From: Doryteuthis pealeii
Taxonomy: Eukaryota > Mollusca > Cephalopoda > Myopsida > Loliginidae
Direction of reading: 5' to 3'
DNA: 64,000 bases
Assembly (NCBI GenBank): GCA_023376005.1
Contig: CM042142.1
Span: forward strand, 49,167,051-49,231,050
Part shown: positions 22,190-33,654 of the stretch, in pieces
Numbering within the stretch: the first letter of the stretch is position 1
Layout of the letters: every line of letters begins with the position of its first letter
The notes under the pieces: generated by a model
What the model was told of the DNA's origin: nothing
Seen by the model: only the letters and a program-made list of their open reading frames with translations
Databases searched by the model: none
Made by a program: the position numbers and the translations under genes

Positions 22190-22690
22190 CTTGATGTATA
22201 AAAAATATTACCTTAGACAGTTACCTCCATTGACCATTGCCAAATACAGAGTCCATGGGTCTTTTAGCCATCACCTGATAAGAAACCTCGTGCGATTGGC
22301 TAAGGGCCTTTGTCAGCGACCAATCACAGCGCACGTTACTAGGCTTAGTTTGGCCGCCAATTTCGAGGGTTGATACCATCAATCTTCCTCTTTCGCTGTG
22401 ACCGCCGTCGAACGTCGTGCTTTTTTGAAGCCAGCTTACGCGTAATGTTAAACAAACAAAGCTAGCAAGACATTCCTACCAGAGACAGTTAAGTTTTGCA
22501 AAGCATTATTTTGCAACCAAACCATACCCTCTCACACCTTATGCCTTCAATTGTAACACATTTGTAAACCTCACACATTTTGTATTTCACAAGTTACATA
22601 TTGTATATTGTCTGTTGTATATGCAAGTTGTTTGATGAATGCATTTCGTTTCTATAAAGCCTTGAGTTGTGTTCGTTACCTGTTGACTTT
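22190..22690 (+). mobile_element. Possible LTR remnant
   Basis: GCGATTGGCTAAGG and CCAATCACAG blocks, then TATAAAGCCTTGAGTTGTGT and TTCGTTAC resemble the LTR at 30243-30545 (TGATTGGCTAGAACC, GTCTTGTGTTCGTTACA). Ends not resolved. Confidence 0.35.
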
Positions 22691-22739
22691 ATCTTTATCT
22701 TGTCTTGATAATTAGCACATTTTTCTATAGATGACCACA

Positions 22740-22860
22740 AAATAAACAGAAATATTTTTTCACTCACTCATACTCAAAAGAATAGGAAATATAGAAAAAA
22801 ACAACAGATACTTCCTTTTATCAAAACATAGCCAATAATTCCACTTTTAATTCAAAGATC
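22740..22860 (+). repeat. Dispersed repeat shared with 17265-17390
   Basis: Both contain AAAAGAATAGGAAATAT and TATCAAAACATAGCCAA, about 120 bp. Confidence 0.7.
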
Positions 22861-22887
22861 CTGTTTTTGCATGTATATTAATCTAGT

Positions 22888-23605
22888 AAAAAATAAAGTC
22901 AGTGAAGTAGCCTAGCCTTATTGTCAGTATCAGCTGAACAGCAAGGGAATATATCCTATTTTTGCTAACGCTAGATCAGGGATTTTTTTTTCTTTTTTTG
23001 CTACAGTCAGCTCCCAGATGCTTTATTGCATAGTTCAGATTATCCAAACTTTGCTATACTCCACTTTGGCCCTATCTTGGGCTAGACGGGCAGTCGGAGA
23101 GGCCCCCTCCGATCAATCGGCTGGTCACGTCAAGCCCTAGCACCTATATGATTTTCCCAACCCTATTGCCCTTATGGCAAGCCCCAACCCCTTTTTATCA
23201 TATGGGTGCTAGAAGGCGGTGGCTGAGGGTCTACATGTCCTGGGAATGATGATAAACTCTATCTGATGGTGAGGTTCCAGTTCTGGAGGTTTGGGGAATG
23301 TAGAGCACCCCTTCATCACCATTGCTCCCTGGTCCACTCTGACCCGGAGTGGTAGTACCTGTTAGGGTCCCATCTATGGGTTAAATAGAAAAATGTATTT
23401 ATAAAAAAATTGTATTATCCATTAAGAATTGATTTATTTCAAAACTTTATCAGCATTAAATGACCCATTGAGGTTGATATGCCATAAAACAAAACAAACC
23501 AACCAAACTTTGCTACTCATGTGCTATGTTAGTGAGGACTGGTATCGAACCCAGAACCTTGTGATTCCTTGAACAGATGTTCTACTGAGTTAAACTGGAT
23601 TTTTG
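22888..23605 (-). mobile_element. SINE family B split by a retroposon
   Basis: Reverse-strand SINE halves 22888-23053 and 23505-23605, separated by a family C insertion at 23054-23504. The TSD CCAAACTTTGCTA is repeated at both sides. Confidence 0.85.
23054..23504 (+). mobile_element. Family C retroposon, 5'-truncated, nested
   Basis: Starts inside family C at ACTCCACTTTGGCCC and ends GGTTGATATGCCATAAAAC plus an AAAC-rich tail. Inserted in a SINE with a 13-bp TSD. 5' truncation plus TSD indicates target-primed reverse transcription. Confidence 0.9.
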
Positions 23606-23624
23606 ATGATTGATTAATTGACTG

Positions 23625-23720
23625 ACTGACTGATTGATTTGTTTTGTTTTGTTTTATGGCATATCAACTTTGGTGGGTTATTTAATGCCAACTAAGTTTT
23701 GGATTCATAGCGGTAGTTTG
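23625..23720 (-). mobile_element. Family C-type 3' end
   Basis: GTTTTATGGCATATCAAC, then GGTGGGTTATTTAATGCC is the reverse complement of the family C-type end. Confidence 0.65.
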
Positions 23721-24036
23721 GTGGGGAAAAAATGTATATGTATAGATTTTAATCATTGTTCAATTACTCATATTTTTTTAGAACAATCCCACTTCTTTTA
23801 GGAAATGTAAAATCCTGGATGGTCATACTTTCGTGAAAAGTTTTTTTCAAATTACTTGCTTGGTAGTATTTTGTACGTGCTAGATCAAAGTCTACACACT
23901 CTAGCAGTATTGATTGATTGATTGCTTTTAATAACATGTCAACCTAGTTAGGGTTATTTTATACTCAGAGGTTAGGGAATTGTGTTCATTGTACATATAC
24001 GATAACTTTTAAACAGATCTCTTTGACCTATAGATG

Positions 24037-24215
24037 GAAGTTGGTTGGTTGGTTGGTTGGTTTTACGGCATGTTAACCCATTGGGTCATTTTATGCCCAA
24101 AACATTTTTTTGATTCATTCTTGATGGGTACTCAATTTTTTAAAAACACATTTTGTTCTATCAAACACATAGGTGCGACCCTAACAAGTACTACCATTCT
24201 GGGTCATAAGATGTG
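24037..24215 (-). mobile_element. Family C retroposon 3' part
   Basis: (TTGG)n, TTTTACGGCATGTTAACCC, ATTCATTCTTGATGGGTA and GACCCTAACAAGTACTACCA, the reverse-strand 3' end. 24216-24580 is unassigned. Confidence 0.8.
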
Positions 24216-24582
24216 TTTAATGTCATACCTAGGACACCCATTTTTTGGAGGGGGGGGCACCCTCTGCCAGAGATACAGTCATCATATTCTAAATCCTGCC
24301 GATGGTGTAAGATTTTTGTTAGCACAATATCATTAAAATACTTTAACTTTGAAAATATAGCAATTTTCAGTCTAATTTTCAGTTATAAAGTGTGGGGTCT
24401 GCACTCATGCTCATCCCAATAATGATCCAGTTTCTGGATGTTTTAATGTTTGACCAAGGGAAGATAACTCCAGGTGTACAATTATTTCAATGTGAAATTT
24501 CAATTTCAGCAGCTACATATTCTAAAAGTCTAAGATAAAAACCAAAAATTTAACCAAATAGTTTAAAGGTAAGTGTATAATA

Positions 24583-24795
24583 CATCATCATCATCATCAT
24601 CATCATCATCAGGTTGTGCTGTTGTCATCATGGAATCCCATGACTCTTTTGCCAACTGTCCCTATCAGGTTTTTTGCGCAGCATCCAGTATCTGCATAGA
24701 GCTGATTGATGTAGGTTTTTGCTGGTTGGCCCATACTGGTGTGTTCATGTATAGGTGCCCAAAGGAGGATGTGTAGAGGTCTACAGGAGAATGTC
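24583..24795 (-). mobile_element. Non-LTR retrotransposon 3' end with (CAT)n tail
   Basis: (CAT)9 at 24583-24609 is the tail. The reverse strand across stops has WAPIHEHTSMGQPAKTYINQ and LYADTGCCAKNLIGTVGKRV, matching the LINE C-terminus GRPAKTY...LCADTG...DLPGAMDDR. Confidence 0.75.
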
Positions 24796-25040
24796 ACTTA
24801 CGAGTTCGTCCTTGCTTATCCAGCAGTGTCCCATTCGTCTCACTTGGATGGTTTGTGTAATACAAGGCAAATGACTGTATACTGCTATAATACACTAAAT
24901 AATGTAATTGAATAATTTGGTAATTAAAATCTGAGAAAAGAAATATAAAAATTCAAACACAAAAATAAACAAAAACTATTATTAATTGCTTCATAAAATA
25001 GCGATACCTTTATATATATATATATATATTTTCATCATGG

Positions 25041-25265
25041 AGGCATGTGGCATAATGGTTAGAGTCATGGGAAATGGACTTGCCAACCCGAGTTCAAATC
25101 CTAGACAAGGCTGTTTGTATTTTACATAGTGCTAATACCCTTGGGAAAAGGTATGAATCCATATATTCTCCCTCCAGCTATGGGTAAAATAGTAGGGCAG
25201 ACTGGGCTCTTTAACCTTGGGTAGGTAACCAGTCTAGGAGAAGAAAAACTCTGAATTCAAAAATC
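25041..25265 (+). mobile_element. SINE family A
   Basis: GGCATGTGGCATAATGGTTA head, box B GAGTTCAAATCC, body to CTGAATTCAA. Lacks the last 60 bp. Confidence 0.85.
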
Positions 25266-25739
25266 TTGAGATCAGTTGTTGATTGGGTTTGTGGCATTCC
25301 TTGTACACCAATTCTTTCCTATCGACTGTGCCAAAAAGTGCGGAATGGTCCAACACAAGCCTTCACCACTATAAACAAAATACTGTGTTGGTTGTTCACT
25401 GAATGAACACTCATGCGTCAAAAATCGATGAGAGAATCTATTTTTTTTATCATACAACATGTGATAGCACATGCGATACCCTGCCCTTATCAGCCGCCAA
25501 CCAGGAGTGATAACAGTTTCAGTAGCTCAAGGTGGGACTGCCACTCCCAGCACTACCAAGCAGCTTTTGCCACCGGACAGGGTATTAAAAAAAGAGAAGA
25601 AATTATAACATCCGTTCATCTTAGAAGTTTCGTTTTTAGTGAAGTTTGTGATATTTTACTTTTGGCCGTTGATGTCATTATGCGCTTGCATAATCTTGAT
25701 GTTATGTAATCATACAGGAATGGTGATTCTGCATGCATA

Positions 25740-25944
25740 TCATACGTGCTGAAGACTTTTTAGCCTCAACCAGATCCAGCTTGATGTATATTGCACCATG
25801 GTTTGAAGACGATGTGAGGCAATTTTCAAACAGCGGCCAGTGATTCCTATTTTTGAAAGAAATGAAATGACTGAGTGTCCTAGAAATCCACAACGACCAA
25901 TCTCAATGGGAATCACGTGGCATGTCCAACCCTTTTCCACGCAG
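25740..25944 (-). pseudogene. Non-LTR retrotransposon C-terminal remnant, second type
   Basis: The reverse frame reads GWTCHVIPIEIGRCGFLGHS, then KIGITGRC and SSWIWLRL. This matches the widespread element C-terminus V-x-P-I-E-V-G-x-R-G-F ... G-V-x-G ... S-S-x-W-x-W-x-x-R. Only the last ~65 residues remain. 25266-25739 upstream is not assigned. Confidence 0.65.
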
Positions 25945-25958
25945 TTACATATTGTTAT

Positions 25959-26250
25959 GTGTGGGGGATTAAAATAAAATTAGAATAAAAAACAAAAAAA
26001 AAAAAAACCAACACACTCCTTCTGCGCATGTCTGATAAAAAGGACTGTCCACCAACCCCCAAAAAGAATCTCTCTGCCATTTTCGAGTCAGGCCTTAACT
26101 GGGTCTAGTTGCACCTACTAGCCAGGGGGATATTCCCTCACTACAGGCAACTATGATCTGCTCAATAAAGCCTAAGTCATAAAGCCACCTTTTACTTTTA
26201 TCTCCTTCCTTTTTCGTTCTTTAAATGCCTTCTTTTCAGTGCGACAACCA
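25959..26250 (+). mobile_element. Solo LTR-like element (GGGGATTAAAATAAAAT family)
   Basis: TGTGGGGGATTAAAATAAAA start, CAGGCCTTAACTGGGTCTAG, CAATAAAGCCTAAGTCATAA and TTTTCAGTGCGACAACCA end. Same structure as 13722-14010. Confidence 0.7.
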
Positions 26251-26461
26251 AAAAGAGATGGGGTTAAAAGAAAATCTGAGGAATATCCAGCTACTTTAAA
26301 CCTATAAAACACCCAAAACCACATATACCCCATATATGACAGCCATTTTTCCCATGCCTTTTATTACGGTCAAGGTCAAAAGTCAAAACACTGGTTTCCT
26401 ATAGATCATAAAACTTAAGCATCAATGAGCCAGTTCAATACTTAATTGGATTTCTACTTAA

Positions 26462-26717
26462 ATCTATGCCTACCAAATTTTCCCCTGGGCTGTACAAAAT
26501 TTTCTTGGTATCATTTAACCTGTGTGATGGGATATTTCAAAGTTCACTATCTATTCACCTCAAAACTCATTCTATTCAAATAAAGTCCTATTATCATTGT
26601 AATCTGGGTCCTTCTGCTCAGTTATAATGAACTAACCGTCAGTTTTTGTACTTTGCTTTGGTGTGGTATGCGTAGAAACAGAGAGCCACTGTGAGCGGTT
26701 TAAAGTAGGCAAATAAG
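26462..26717 (+). mobile_element. piggyBac-like MITE, copy 2
   Basis: TTAA at 26458 precedes ATCTATGCCTACCAAATTTT. Internal TATAATGAACTAACCRTCAG is shared with 38665-38889. Right end TTTAAAGTAGGCAAAT, right TTAA degraded. Confidence 0.65.
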
Positions 26718-27009
26718 TAACAGCTAATACCGTTAGCAACCTGAGTCCTTTGTTCATGAAAATGACTTGTTTCAGTATTAAATGACCTGAAAGAGGGTTG
26801 ATATGTCATAAAACAAAACAAATAACCAACTAATGAAACCACTCCTTTTCCTTCTTTTATCTAGAACAACTGTGTCACAGAAGTGGGCAGAGGAAGCAAG
26901 TTTACACTGGACGCTTGACCGGAAAGGATGCGCAGCCACTTTTATATGACATCTTTAGTCAGTTGGGGATAGATGGCAAGCAGGAAAAAAAGGCAAGAAA
27001 TAGTTGGGA

Positions 27010-27200
27010 GCTTAATCTGAATGGATGTGTAGTCTGGGGGGGGGGGGGCTGGCCTAAAAGCTAGAGGGATGATTAGCGACAGAATTGAAGACACTGACAG
27101 ACAGCTAGCTTAGACCATGTGAATGCAACAACTTGAACCTGAAGTACAGTTAGAATGAGAGACAATACTGGATTAAGGTTGCTTTATCTGAATGATTATA
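27010..27200 (+). repeat. Direct repeat, copy 1
   Basis: CTAGAGGGATGATTAGCG, ACTGACAGACAGCTAGCTTA and AACAACTTGAACCTGAAGTA recur at 27770-27945. The two copies bracket a SINE pair. Confidence 0.85.
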
Positions 27201-27253
27201 TAAGTTATTAATGAAATAGATCACTAATTAGGACTGAGCCTATTCTAGTAGTT

Positions 27254-27473
27254 GGAGGTGTGTGGTGTAATGGTTAGAGTCGTAGGAAATGGACTGGTCG
27301 ACCAGAGTTCAAATCCTGAAGCTACAGTTCACATACTGCTAATACCCTTGGGAAAAGTATGAACTCTCCCTCCAGCTATGGGTAAATAGTTGGGCAGACT
27401 GGGCTCTTTAACCTTGGTTAGGCAACCAGTCTAGGAGAAGGAAAACTCTGAATTCAAACCTGTTAAATCCGCT
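27254..27473 (+). mobile_element. SINE family A, first of a tandem pair
   Basis: GTGTGGTGTAATGGTTAG head, ACCAGAGTTCAAATCC box B, body to CAAACCTGTTAAAT. Truncated tail. Confidence 0.85.
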
Positions 27474-27474
27474 T

Positions 27475-27706
27475 TGGGTGGTCACTACTAGAATAGAGTT
27501 GTAGGAAATGGATTTATTGACCAGAGTTCAAATCCTGGGCAAAGCTACAGTTCACATAGTGCTAATACCCTTGGGAAAGATATGAATCCAACTACTCTCC
27601 CTCCAGCTATGGGTAAATAATTGGGCAGACTGTGCTCATTAACCTTGGTTAGGCAACCAGTCTAGGAGAAGGAAAACTCTGAATTCAAACCTGTTAAACC
27701 CTGCTT
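27475..27706 (+). mobile_element. SINE family A, second of a tandem pair
   Basis: Begins GGTGGTCACTACTAGAATAG in place of the head, then the same body. Flanks 27216-27250 and 27712-27755 are inverted copies of each other (CTAATTAGGACTGAGCC, CTATTCTAGTAG). Confidence 0.8.
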
Positions 27707-27769
27707 GGGGTGGTCACTACTAGAATGGGCTCAGTACTAATTAATGATCTATTTCACTAATGACATAAT

Positions 27770-27945
27770 GGATGTGCAGTCTGGCGGCTGGCTTAAAAAA
27801 CTAGAGGGATGATGAGTAGCAGAGTTTCAGAGTGGATTAACAGTAAAGGCACTGACAGACAGCTAACTTAGACCGTGTGGACGCAACAACTTGAACCTGA
27901 AGTATAGTTAAAATGAGAAACAGTACTGGATTAAAGTTACTACTA
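27770..27945 (+). repeat. Direct repeat, copy 2
   Basis: Second copy of 27010-27200. 27946-28140 shows no other feature. Confidence 0.85.
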
Positions 27946-28149
27946 AGCAGAGAGTAAAGTGGACAGTGAAGATAGGGAGACAGCCAACTCAACACTGCAT
28001 GAATACAGACCAAAAAGTTAGATAGAAAACCATCTAGAGCTGTCAAGATAAGTGCCCCCTTCATTTCCTGAAGTCTATAATTAAGAGACCCCTTTTTGGT
28101 TTCTGTATCCTAGGAGATGTCTGGTTAGTTTTATCTCAGTTGTTATCTG

Positions 28150-29300
28150 TATTTGTTGGTTGGTTGGTTGGTTGGATTTTATGGCATGTCAACCCTTGTT
28201 GGGTTACTTTATGTCAAAGACGTTTTGTTCATTCATTCTTGTTGGGTATTAATTTAAAAAAAAACTCATATCCTTTTTTAAAACATTTATTTTTAAACTT
28301 AAAAAAAACCTATTTAACCCATCAATGGAACCCTAACAGGTACTACCATTCCACCGCCCTGTTGGCTGGGGCGTTAGAATGCACCGACTGCACCTCTGCA
28401 GAGGGGTAAGACTCCCCCAATGGGGCCACCTGTTGGCCGTGGGTGGCGCCCCGTGATGCTTAAGGATAGAGCCCAAGTGGATGAGCAGTTCATGACATGC
28501 AATACTCCACTTTGGCCCTATCTTGGGCTAGACGGGTGGTCGAAGAGGCCCCCTCCGATCAATCGGCTGGTCACGTCAAAACCTAGCACCTATATAATTT
28601 TCCCAACCCTATTGCCCTTATGGCAAGCCCCAACCCCTTTTTATCATATGGGTGCTAGAAGGCGGTGGCTGTGGGTCTACATGTCCTGGGAATGACGTTA
28701 AACTCTATCTGATGGTGAGGTTCCAGTTTTGGAGGTTTGGGGAATGTGGAGCACCCCTTCATCACCATTGCTCCCTGGTCTACTCTGACCCGGAGTGGTA
28801 GTACCTGTTAGGGTCCCATCTATGAGTTAAATAGAAAAATGTATTTATAAAAAAATTGTATTATCCATTAAGAATTGATTTATTTCAAATCTTTATCAGC
28901 ATTAAATGACCCACTGAGGTTGATATGCCGTAAAACAAAACAAACAAACAAACTACCATTCCAGGTCAGAATGGAGTAATGGTGATAAAGGGGTACTCCG
29001 CACTCCTCAGGGCTCTAGAATTGGAACCTCACCACCAGTTTAAGTTTAACATCATACCCGGAACACTAAAACCCTCAGTCACCACCTTCTAGTGCATATA
29101 TGATAAAAACGGTTGGGGGCTTTCCATAAGAGCAATATGGTTGGGACAATCATATAGGTGCAAGGGCTTGACATGACCAGTTGATTGATCGGAGGGGGTT
29201 TCTCTGACTGCCCACCCAGCCTAACTGAAGGACAAAATGGAGTGTTGCATGTCCTGGATTCCGTCCTTAAGCATCATAGGTTGCCACCCACTGCCTACAC
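28150..29300 (-). mobile_element. Family C retroposon, reverse strand, split by a second copy
   Basis: 3' part 28150-28353 ((TTGG)n, TTTATGGCATGTCAACCC) and the rest 28952-29300 (GGTCAGAATGGAGTAATGG to GCATCATAGGTTGCCACCCA) flank a forward copy inserted at ACTACCATTCCA. Confidence 0.85.
28354..28951 (+). mobile_element. Family C retroposon, full length
   Basis: 598 bp, CCGCCCTGTTGGCTGGGGCG to an AAAAC/AAAC-rich tail, 12-bp TSD ACTACCATTCCA (28342-28353 and 28952-28963). A 91-codon open frame (28420-28695) is shared with other copies in part but has no recognisable domain. Confidence 0.93.
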
Positions 29301-29470
29301 TTAAAACAGTCTGCTGATTGCTAATGTAATTCAGATATTTTCTCAAATAATAATATAAGTTCTATAAATAGGAAGTGATCTGACACTGAGTTTAATAGCT
29401 GTTCATATCAAGTTGCTTACTTTACCTGCTGTTTCTAAGTGGTCACCCATTTAAGTACTGAATAGACTCA

Positions 29471-29916
29471 TCACTTCAGTGATCTGATATGAACCTGTGT
29501 TTTCTCTGTGAATTGGTTTCGTTTCTTTTTGCTTAATAGCATATCAACCTTCATGGGTTATTGACATATAGTACCTAAATAATGAGGATGGAATCTTTTG
29601 TTTTTCCTATAGATAATGTCACTTCAGTGATCTGATATGAGCCTGTGTTTTCTCTGTGAATTGGTTTCGTTTCTTTTTGCTTAATAGCATATCAACCTTC
29701 ATGGGTTATTGACATATAGTACCTAAATAATGAGGATGGAATCTTTTGTTTTTCCTATAGATAATGTCACTTCAGTGATCTGATACGAGCCTGTGTTTTC
29801 AGTATGAATTGGTTTGGTTTCTTTATGTTTAATGGCATATCAACCTTCATGGGTTATTGTTATATAGTACCTAAATAATGAGGATGGAATCTTTTGTCTT
29901 TCCTATAAATAATGTC
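29471..29916 (+). repeat. Tandem triplication, period 148 bp
   Basis: TCACTTCAGTGATCTGATAY starts at 29471, 29619 and 29767. Copies 1 and 2 are nearly identical. Each unit contains a reverse-strand family C-type 3' end (TTAATAGCATATCAACC). Confidence 0.95.
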
Positions 29917-30119
29917 TGACAAAACCTTGGAGGAGAGAAATAACAAGATCTCAAGGGACTTGTTAATTCAACCTAGCAACTGCTAATTACTCTGTTGACC
30001 ATGTATCTTTACTTAGTAAACCTTTTTCCCTTATCCTTCATACTCATTGTGTTTCTCCCTATTATTTATATGTTAACTCTGATACTCAAGTTTCAATAGT
30101 TATTTAATGCCAAAGCATG

Positions 30120-30240
30120 TAGAAGAACAATGGTAGTACTATTTAAACTATAGCTGAGGGATGAGGGGTTTTATACCTTTCCCAATGGTATTAGTCCATA
30201 AGTCAAAGTGATAGCAAGACTGGTGTTCGAATTGCTTACT
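30120..30240 (-). mobile_element. SINE A-variant fragment
   Basis: TGGTAGTACTATTTAAACTA, CCTTTCCCAATGGTATTAG and TGTTCGAATT match, in reverse, the variant at 41275-41480. Confidence 0.55.
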
Positions 30241-30242
30241 AT

Positions 30243-30545
30243 TGTTACATAATTGATAAGTTGCCTATAAATTATGTATGGTAGTGTAGGAATTAAAGAC
30301 AATGGTAATTTTGAATCATAGAAAGAACCTATAAGTAATTAACAAGACTTAACATCTTGTCACTGGTCTCTGATTGGCTAGAACCAAGCGTGAGAACAGA
30401 ACTATAGTTAAAAAGTCAGTTTTGTCTGGGTGACAACAGATACTAATGGTGTCTACCATCCATAGACCATTTCTCCACACCTGTTGTTCTTACTTGGAAT
30501 GAATAAAGACATCTAAAAGCAATATCAAGTCTTGTGTTCGTTACA
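30243..30545 (+). mobile_element. LTR (TGTTACATAATT family)
   Basis: TGTTACATAATT start, TTCGTTACA end, CTGATTGGCTAGAACC, GAATAAAGACATC (polyadenylation signal) and CAAGTCTTGTG, as in 16471-16792 and 19762-20085. The leader-like sequence that follows (AAAACAGCAATCC, AGAAATCCCATG) may be element-internal. Confidence 0.6.
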
Positions 30546-30723
30546 AAAAACAGCAATCCACAAAAAGATGGGAAGTCTCAAGAAATCCCATGAAGAAAGA
30601 TCAAAAGAACAGAGAGAAGCCAGCCCAGATGCCCAGGTAGCAGATAGTCGACCGACAATCAATCAGCTTAGAAGAAGATATGTATTATAAGATGGTAAGA
30701 AGAGAAAAAAATGCTATATATAT

Positions 30724-31006
30724 ATTTACCAACCTCTTTGCATGAGCAGGATGCGACACAAGGTCAATTTCTTAAGCGGAGTTCAACAGGTTTGAATTCA
30801 GAGTTTTCCTTCTCCTAGACCGGTTGCCTAACCAAGGTTAAAGAGCCCAGTCTGCCCTACTATTTATCCATAGCTGGAGGGAGAGTAAGATTCATACCTT
30901 TCCCAAGGGTATTAGCGCTAAGTGAAATGCAATTACCACATCCAGGATTTGAACTCGGGGTGACGAGTCCATTTCCCATGACTTTAACCATTACACCATG
31001 CACCAA
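30724..31006 (-). mobile_element. SINE family A, full length
   Basis: Reverse: TTTACCAACCTCTTTGCATG to ACTTTAACCATTACACCATG, with GGATTTGAACTC box B. Confidence 0.9.
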
Positions 31007-31221
31007 ATGCTATAAGACACTATGATGTTGTAGTTCAGCATATTAGCCACTACACCATGGGAACGCACCAGTATAAATTGGCTGTAGATTATTCCACATT
31101 GCTTTTGGTTAGTACTCCATTTTTTTTTTTTCTTTTTGTTGCTTTTTATTATGACACTTTCTGAAAAGATGAAAAGAAGGAAAGAAAGAAAAAATGCACA
31201 GTACTTGATACTTTATTTTAC

Positions 31222-31708
31222 TTTTTTTTTACAAATACTAAATACAACCTAGTCATTTTTTTACAGTTGTTAAATTGTTTGCGTTTTTTGGTTTTTTTTT
31301 TTCCAGTAAGACAAATGTGTGGGGATTAAAATAAAATTAAAAGAAGAAAAAAAAGAACCTTCACCACAAGAATCCTCCATGCATGTGCGGAGGAAAAGGA
31401 CCCACTTCCGACTCCCAAGAGAATCTATCGGATAGTCTAGTTTAGGCCTTAACTGTTTCTAGTCGCTAGTACTGACCAGGGAAATATTCCCTTGCCACAT
31501 GTGTCTCCGCCAAGTTGCTCTTTCAATGCCCTCTGCACCGACATTGTGTTCCTTTGACCCGCAAAACTGGGATCGATACAACTTGGCAGCTTATTCAGGG
31601 ATAGAAGCTCTATTTAACTGACAATGGTCCTATCCACATCAATGTGCATACACAATTAAACCTTTTTAATTTTTTACAGGCAGCATGCTAATTTGAGAAT
31701 AGAAATGG
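31222..31708 (+). repeat. Left arm of a 490 bp inverted duplication (contains LTR start)
   Basis: Reverse complement of 34191-34680. It includes about 95 bp of LTR flank (AAATACTAAATACAACCTAG) plus LTR sequence from 31318 (TGTGGGGATTAAAATAAAAT). Confidence 0.93.
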
Positions 31709-33060
31709 CACATTTTTCTATAATTCTCTCATGTTAGTATAGCATTTCTTTTGTTGTTGGCATCCTTCCGTCTGCAAGAGACGATAGAGTAGTGTCCAAT
31801 TTTTAAAAATTAAAAAAAAAAATTGGAACTACGTAGCCTGGGTGGGTTCATATGGAGAATGAGCCATTGCCCAAGCAGCAAATCCCACCTTTCCACACTG
31901 CCGCTGTAATCCAAAGGAAAGGCAAGAAGCCAATGCAGTTTGGCAGTGGTAGTGTCACAGGAGTTGATCGGTAGCACTGGATTACAGCATGACAACACCT
32001 TAGGGACTCTGGCTCCTGATTTGTATTCAGGGTTTACTCCCCTAGCCTTTCTTTGGGATGAGGTAAAGCCACAAGGCAGCGGAGGTTTTATATTGGACTT
32101 TTCCTTGTCATAGATGGGTTGCCAATCAATGCTAAAGAGCCCCTTCTAACCAGTTTGGGGATTTAAGTGACTAGTAAGTCCCCCAATCCTACTACTGTCA
32201 GTGTTCCTTAAAAATGAAATGAGATTAGGAATATGGTATATTTTGCATTTATGGATCAAATTGTTGTATACTCTTTGTTTACTTCTTTACTTACTTCTAT
32301 TCTTCTGACATCTTAAGTTCTTCTAGGTCTCTCTAGCATCTCTTCTAGTGTCTGGACTTCTCTTGGGGACTTCATGTCTGGTCTTCCATTAGGGATTTCT
32401 CTTTATCAGAAGCCCTGTGTCATTGGTAGTTTTTAGATAATAACACAAGACTTCAATTTACTTTGATCATATTTTATTCTCGAAATCCCCCACCAGACTA
32501 CCTGTGCAGATCGAGTTGGAGCGTGTATAACATGACTCACCACCGTCGTGGTTTCTCGCTGACTGACTAAAAACTATTTCTAATCTAAACATTAGGTATC
32601 TAATAATTATGTAACAAAATAAGCAACAGTACCTAAGGTGATCAAATAAGTAACAGTCTTCTAAGGTGAACAACAACAAATAAATGAATTAAAGCTTAGT
32701 TCAATTCTAAAGGATTGTTAAAAAACAAAACAATGATTAACAATATAAATGTCCTTCCTATATACAGAGTCAAGTTTGAGAGACCTACCAGACTGATGGA
32801 GAGGGAAATTAAGGATATCTGGCATCTTTTATTTGAGTCAATCTTCTTAGAGATAAATTCTGGTCAACTTGTTGAGGAACTGGTCCATACGTGTCAGTTG
32901 AATGTGCGTGCCAAAACTACTGGGCATGTTATGTGATTGTTAAGTCCAATCCCAGAAAGGTTCTCACTCACTTAACTCCACACATAGAAATAGATTTATT
33001 TTACTGACCCAATACTTTTAAAACTGGGATCCAGAAAAAGAGTGAGAGATACTTGAACAA
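31709..33060. other. Unassigned stretch inside the inverted duplication
   Basis: No conserved protein found on either strand. Short frames at 32467-32679 and 32715-32936 lack recognisable motifs. Confidence 0.5.
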
Positions 33061-33063
33061 GAT

Positions 33064-33310
33064 CATCATCATCATCATCATCATGTCACACTGACAGCAC
33101 AGATACCCATGACTCTCACCAACCATTCCGATCGGTCGTCACCCCTGGTTAGTCTTACACATGGCAACCGGAATCCATGCAGAGCTGATTGACATAAGTT
33201 TTTGCTGGCTGGCCTACACTGGTGTATCCATGTGTAAGTGTTCACAGGAGAAAGTCACCAATGAATTCATCCTTGCCTCTCCAGCAGTGTTGAGCATGTT
33301 TTGTTCGCAT
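33064..33310 (-). mobile_element. Non-LTR retrotransposon 3' end with (CAT)n tail
   Basis: (CAT)7 then reverse-strand LINE C-terminus similar to 24583-24795 (GCAGAGCTGATTGACATAAG, TTTTGCTGGCTGGCCTACAC, TCCAGCAGTGTTG). Confidence 0.75.
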
Positions 33311-33394
33311 TGGATTACCAAATAGTTAAATGGGTGATCACTTAAGCAACAGCATGTACTGTAAGTAGCCTGAGTCCTGAGTTTATCAAAATGA

Positions 33395-33475
33395 TTTGAT
33401 TCAGTATTAAATGACCTGAAATGGGTTGATATACCATCAGGCAAACCAACCAACCAACCAACAAATCAACCAACC
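33395..33475 (+). mobile_element. Family C-type 3' end
   Basis: ATTAAATGACCTGAAATGGG, TTGATATACCATCAGGC and an (AACC)n tail. A similar end lies at 26775-26835. Confidence 0.6.
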
Positions 33476-33654
33476 AGCATGTCTTGTTTGTCTTAATCTG
33501 ATTGTATGATAGGAAGCAAGTGGCTGTACTGCTGCTTTTTTGTGGGGTGCTGAGGAATAACAGGGTAATAGGGAGCTCTTAAAATCTCCTGGTGGCAAGC
33601 AAAATAATTTCAGATGAAAGAAGACAAAGCAAAAGTTGAAAATTAAAACAACAT

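Noticed and set aside
28420..28695. 91-codon frame in family C as a gene
   Set aside because: Only part is preserved between copies, it has no recognisable domain, and most copies are broken. Kept as a question, not a gene call.
32715..32936. 73-codon forward frame
   Set aside because: No motif, splice context or similarity recognised; length is expected by chance.
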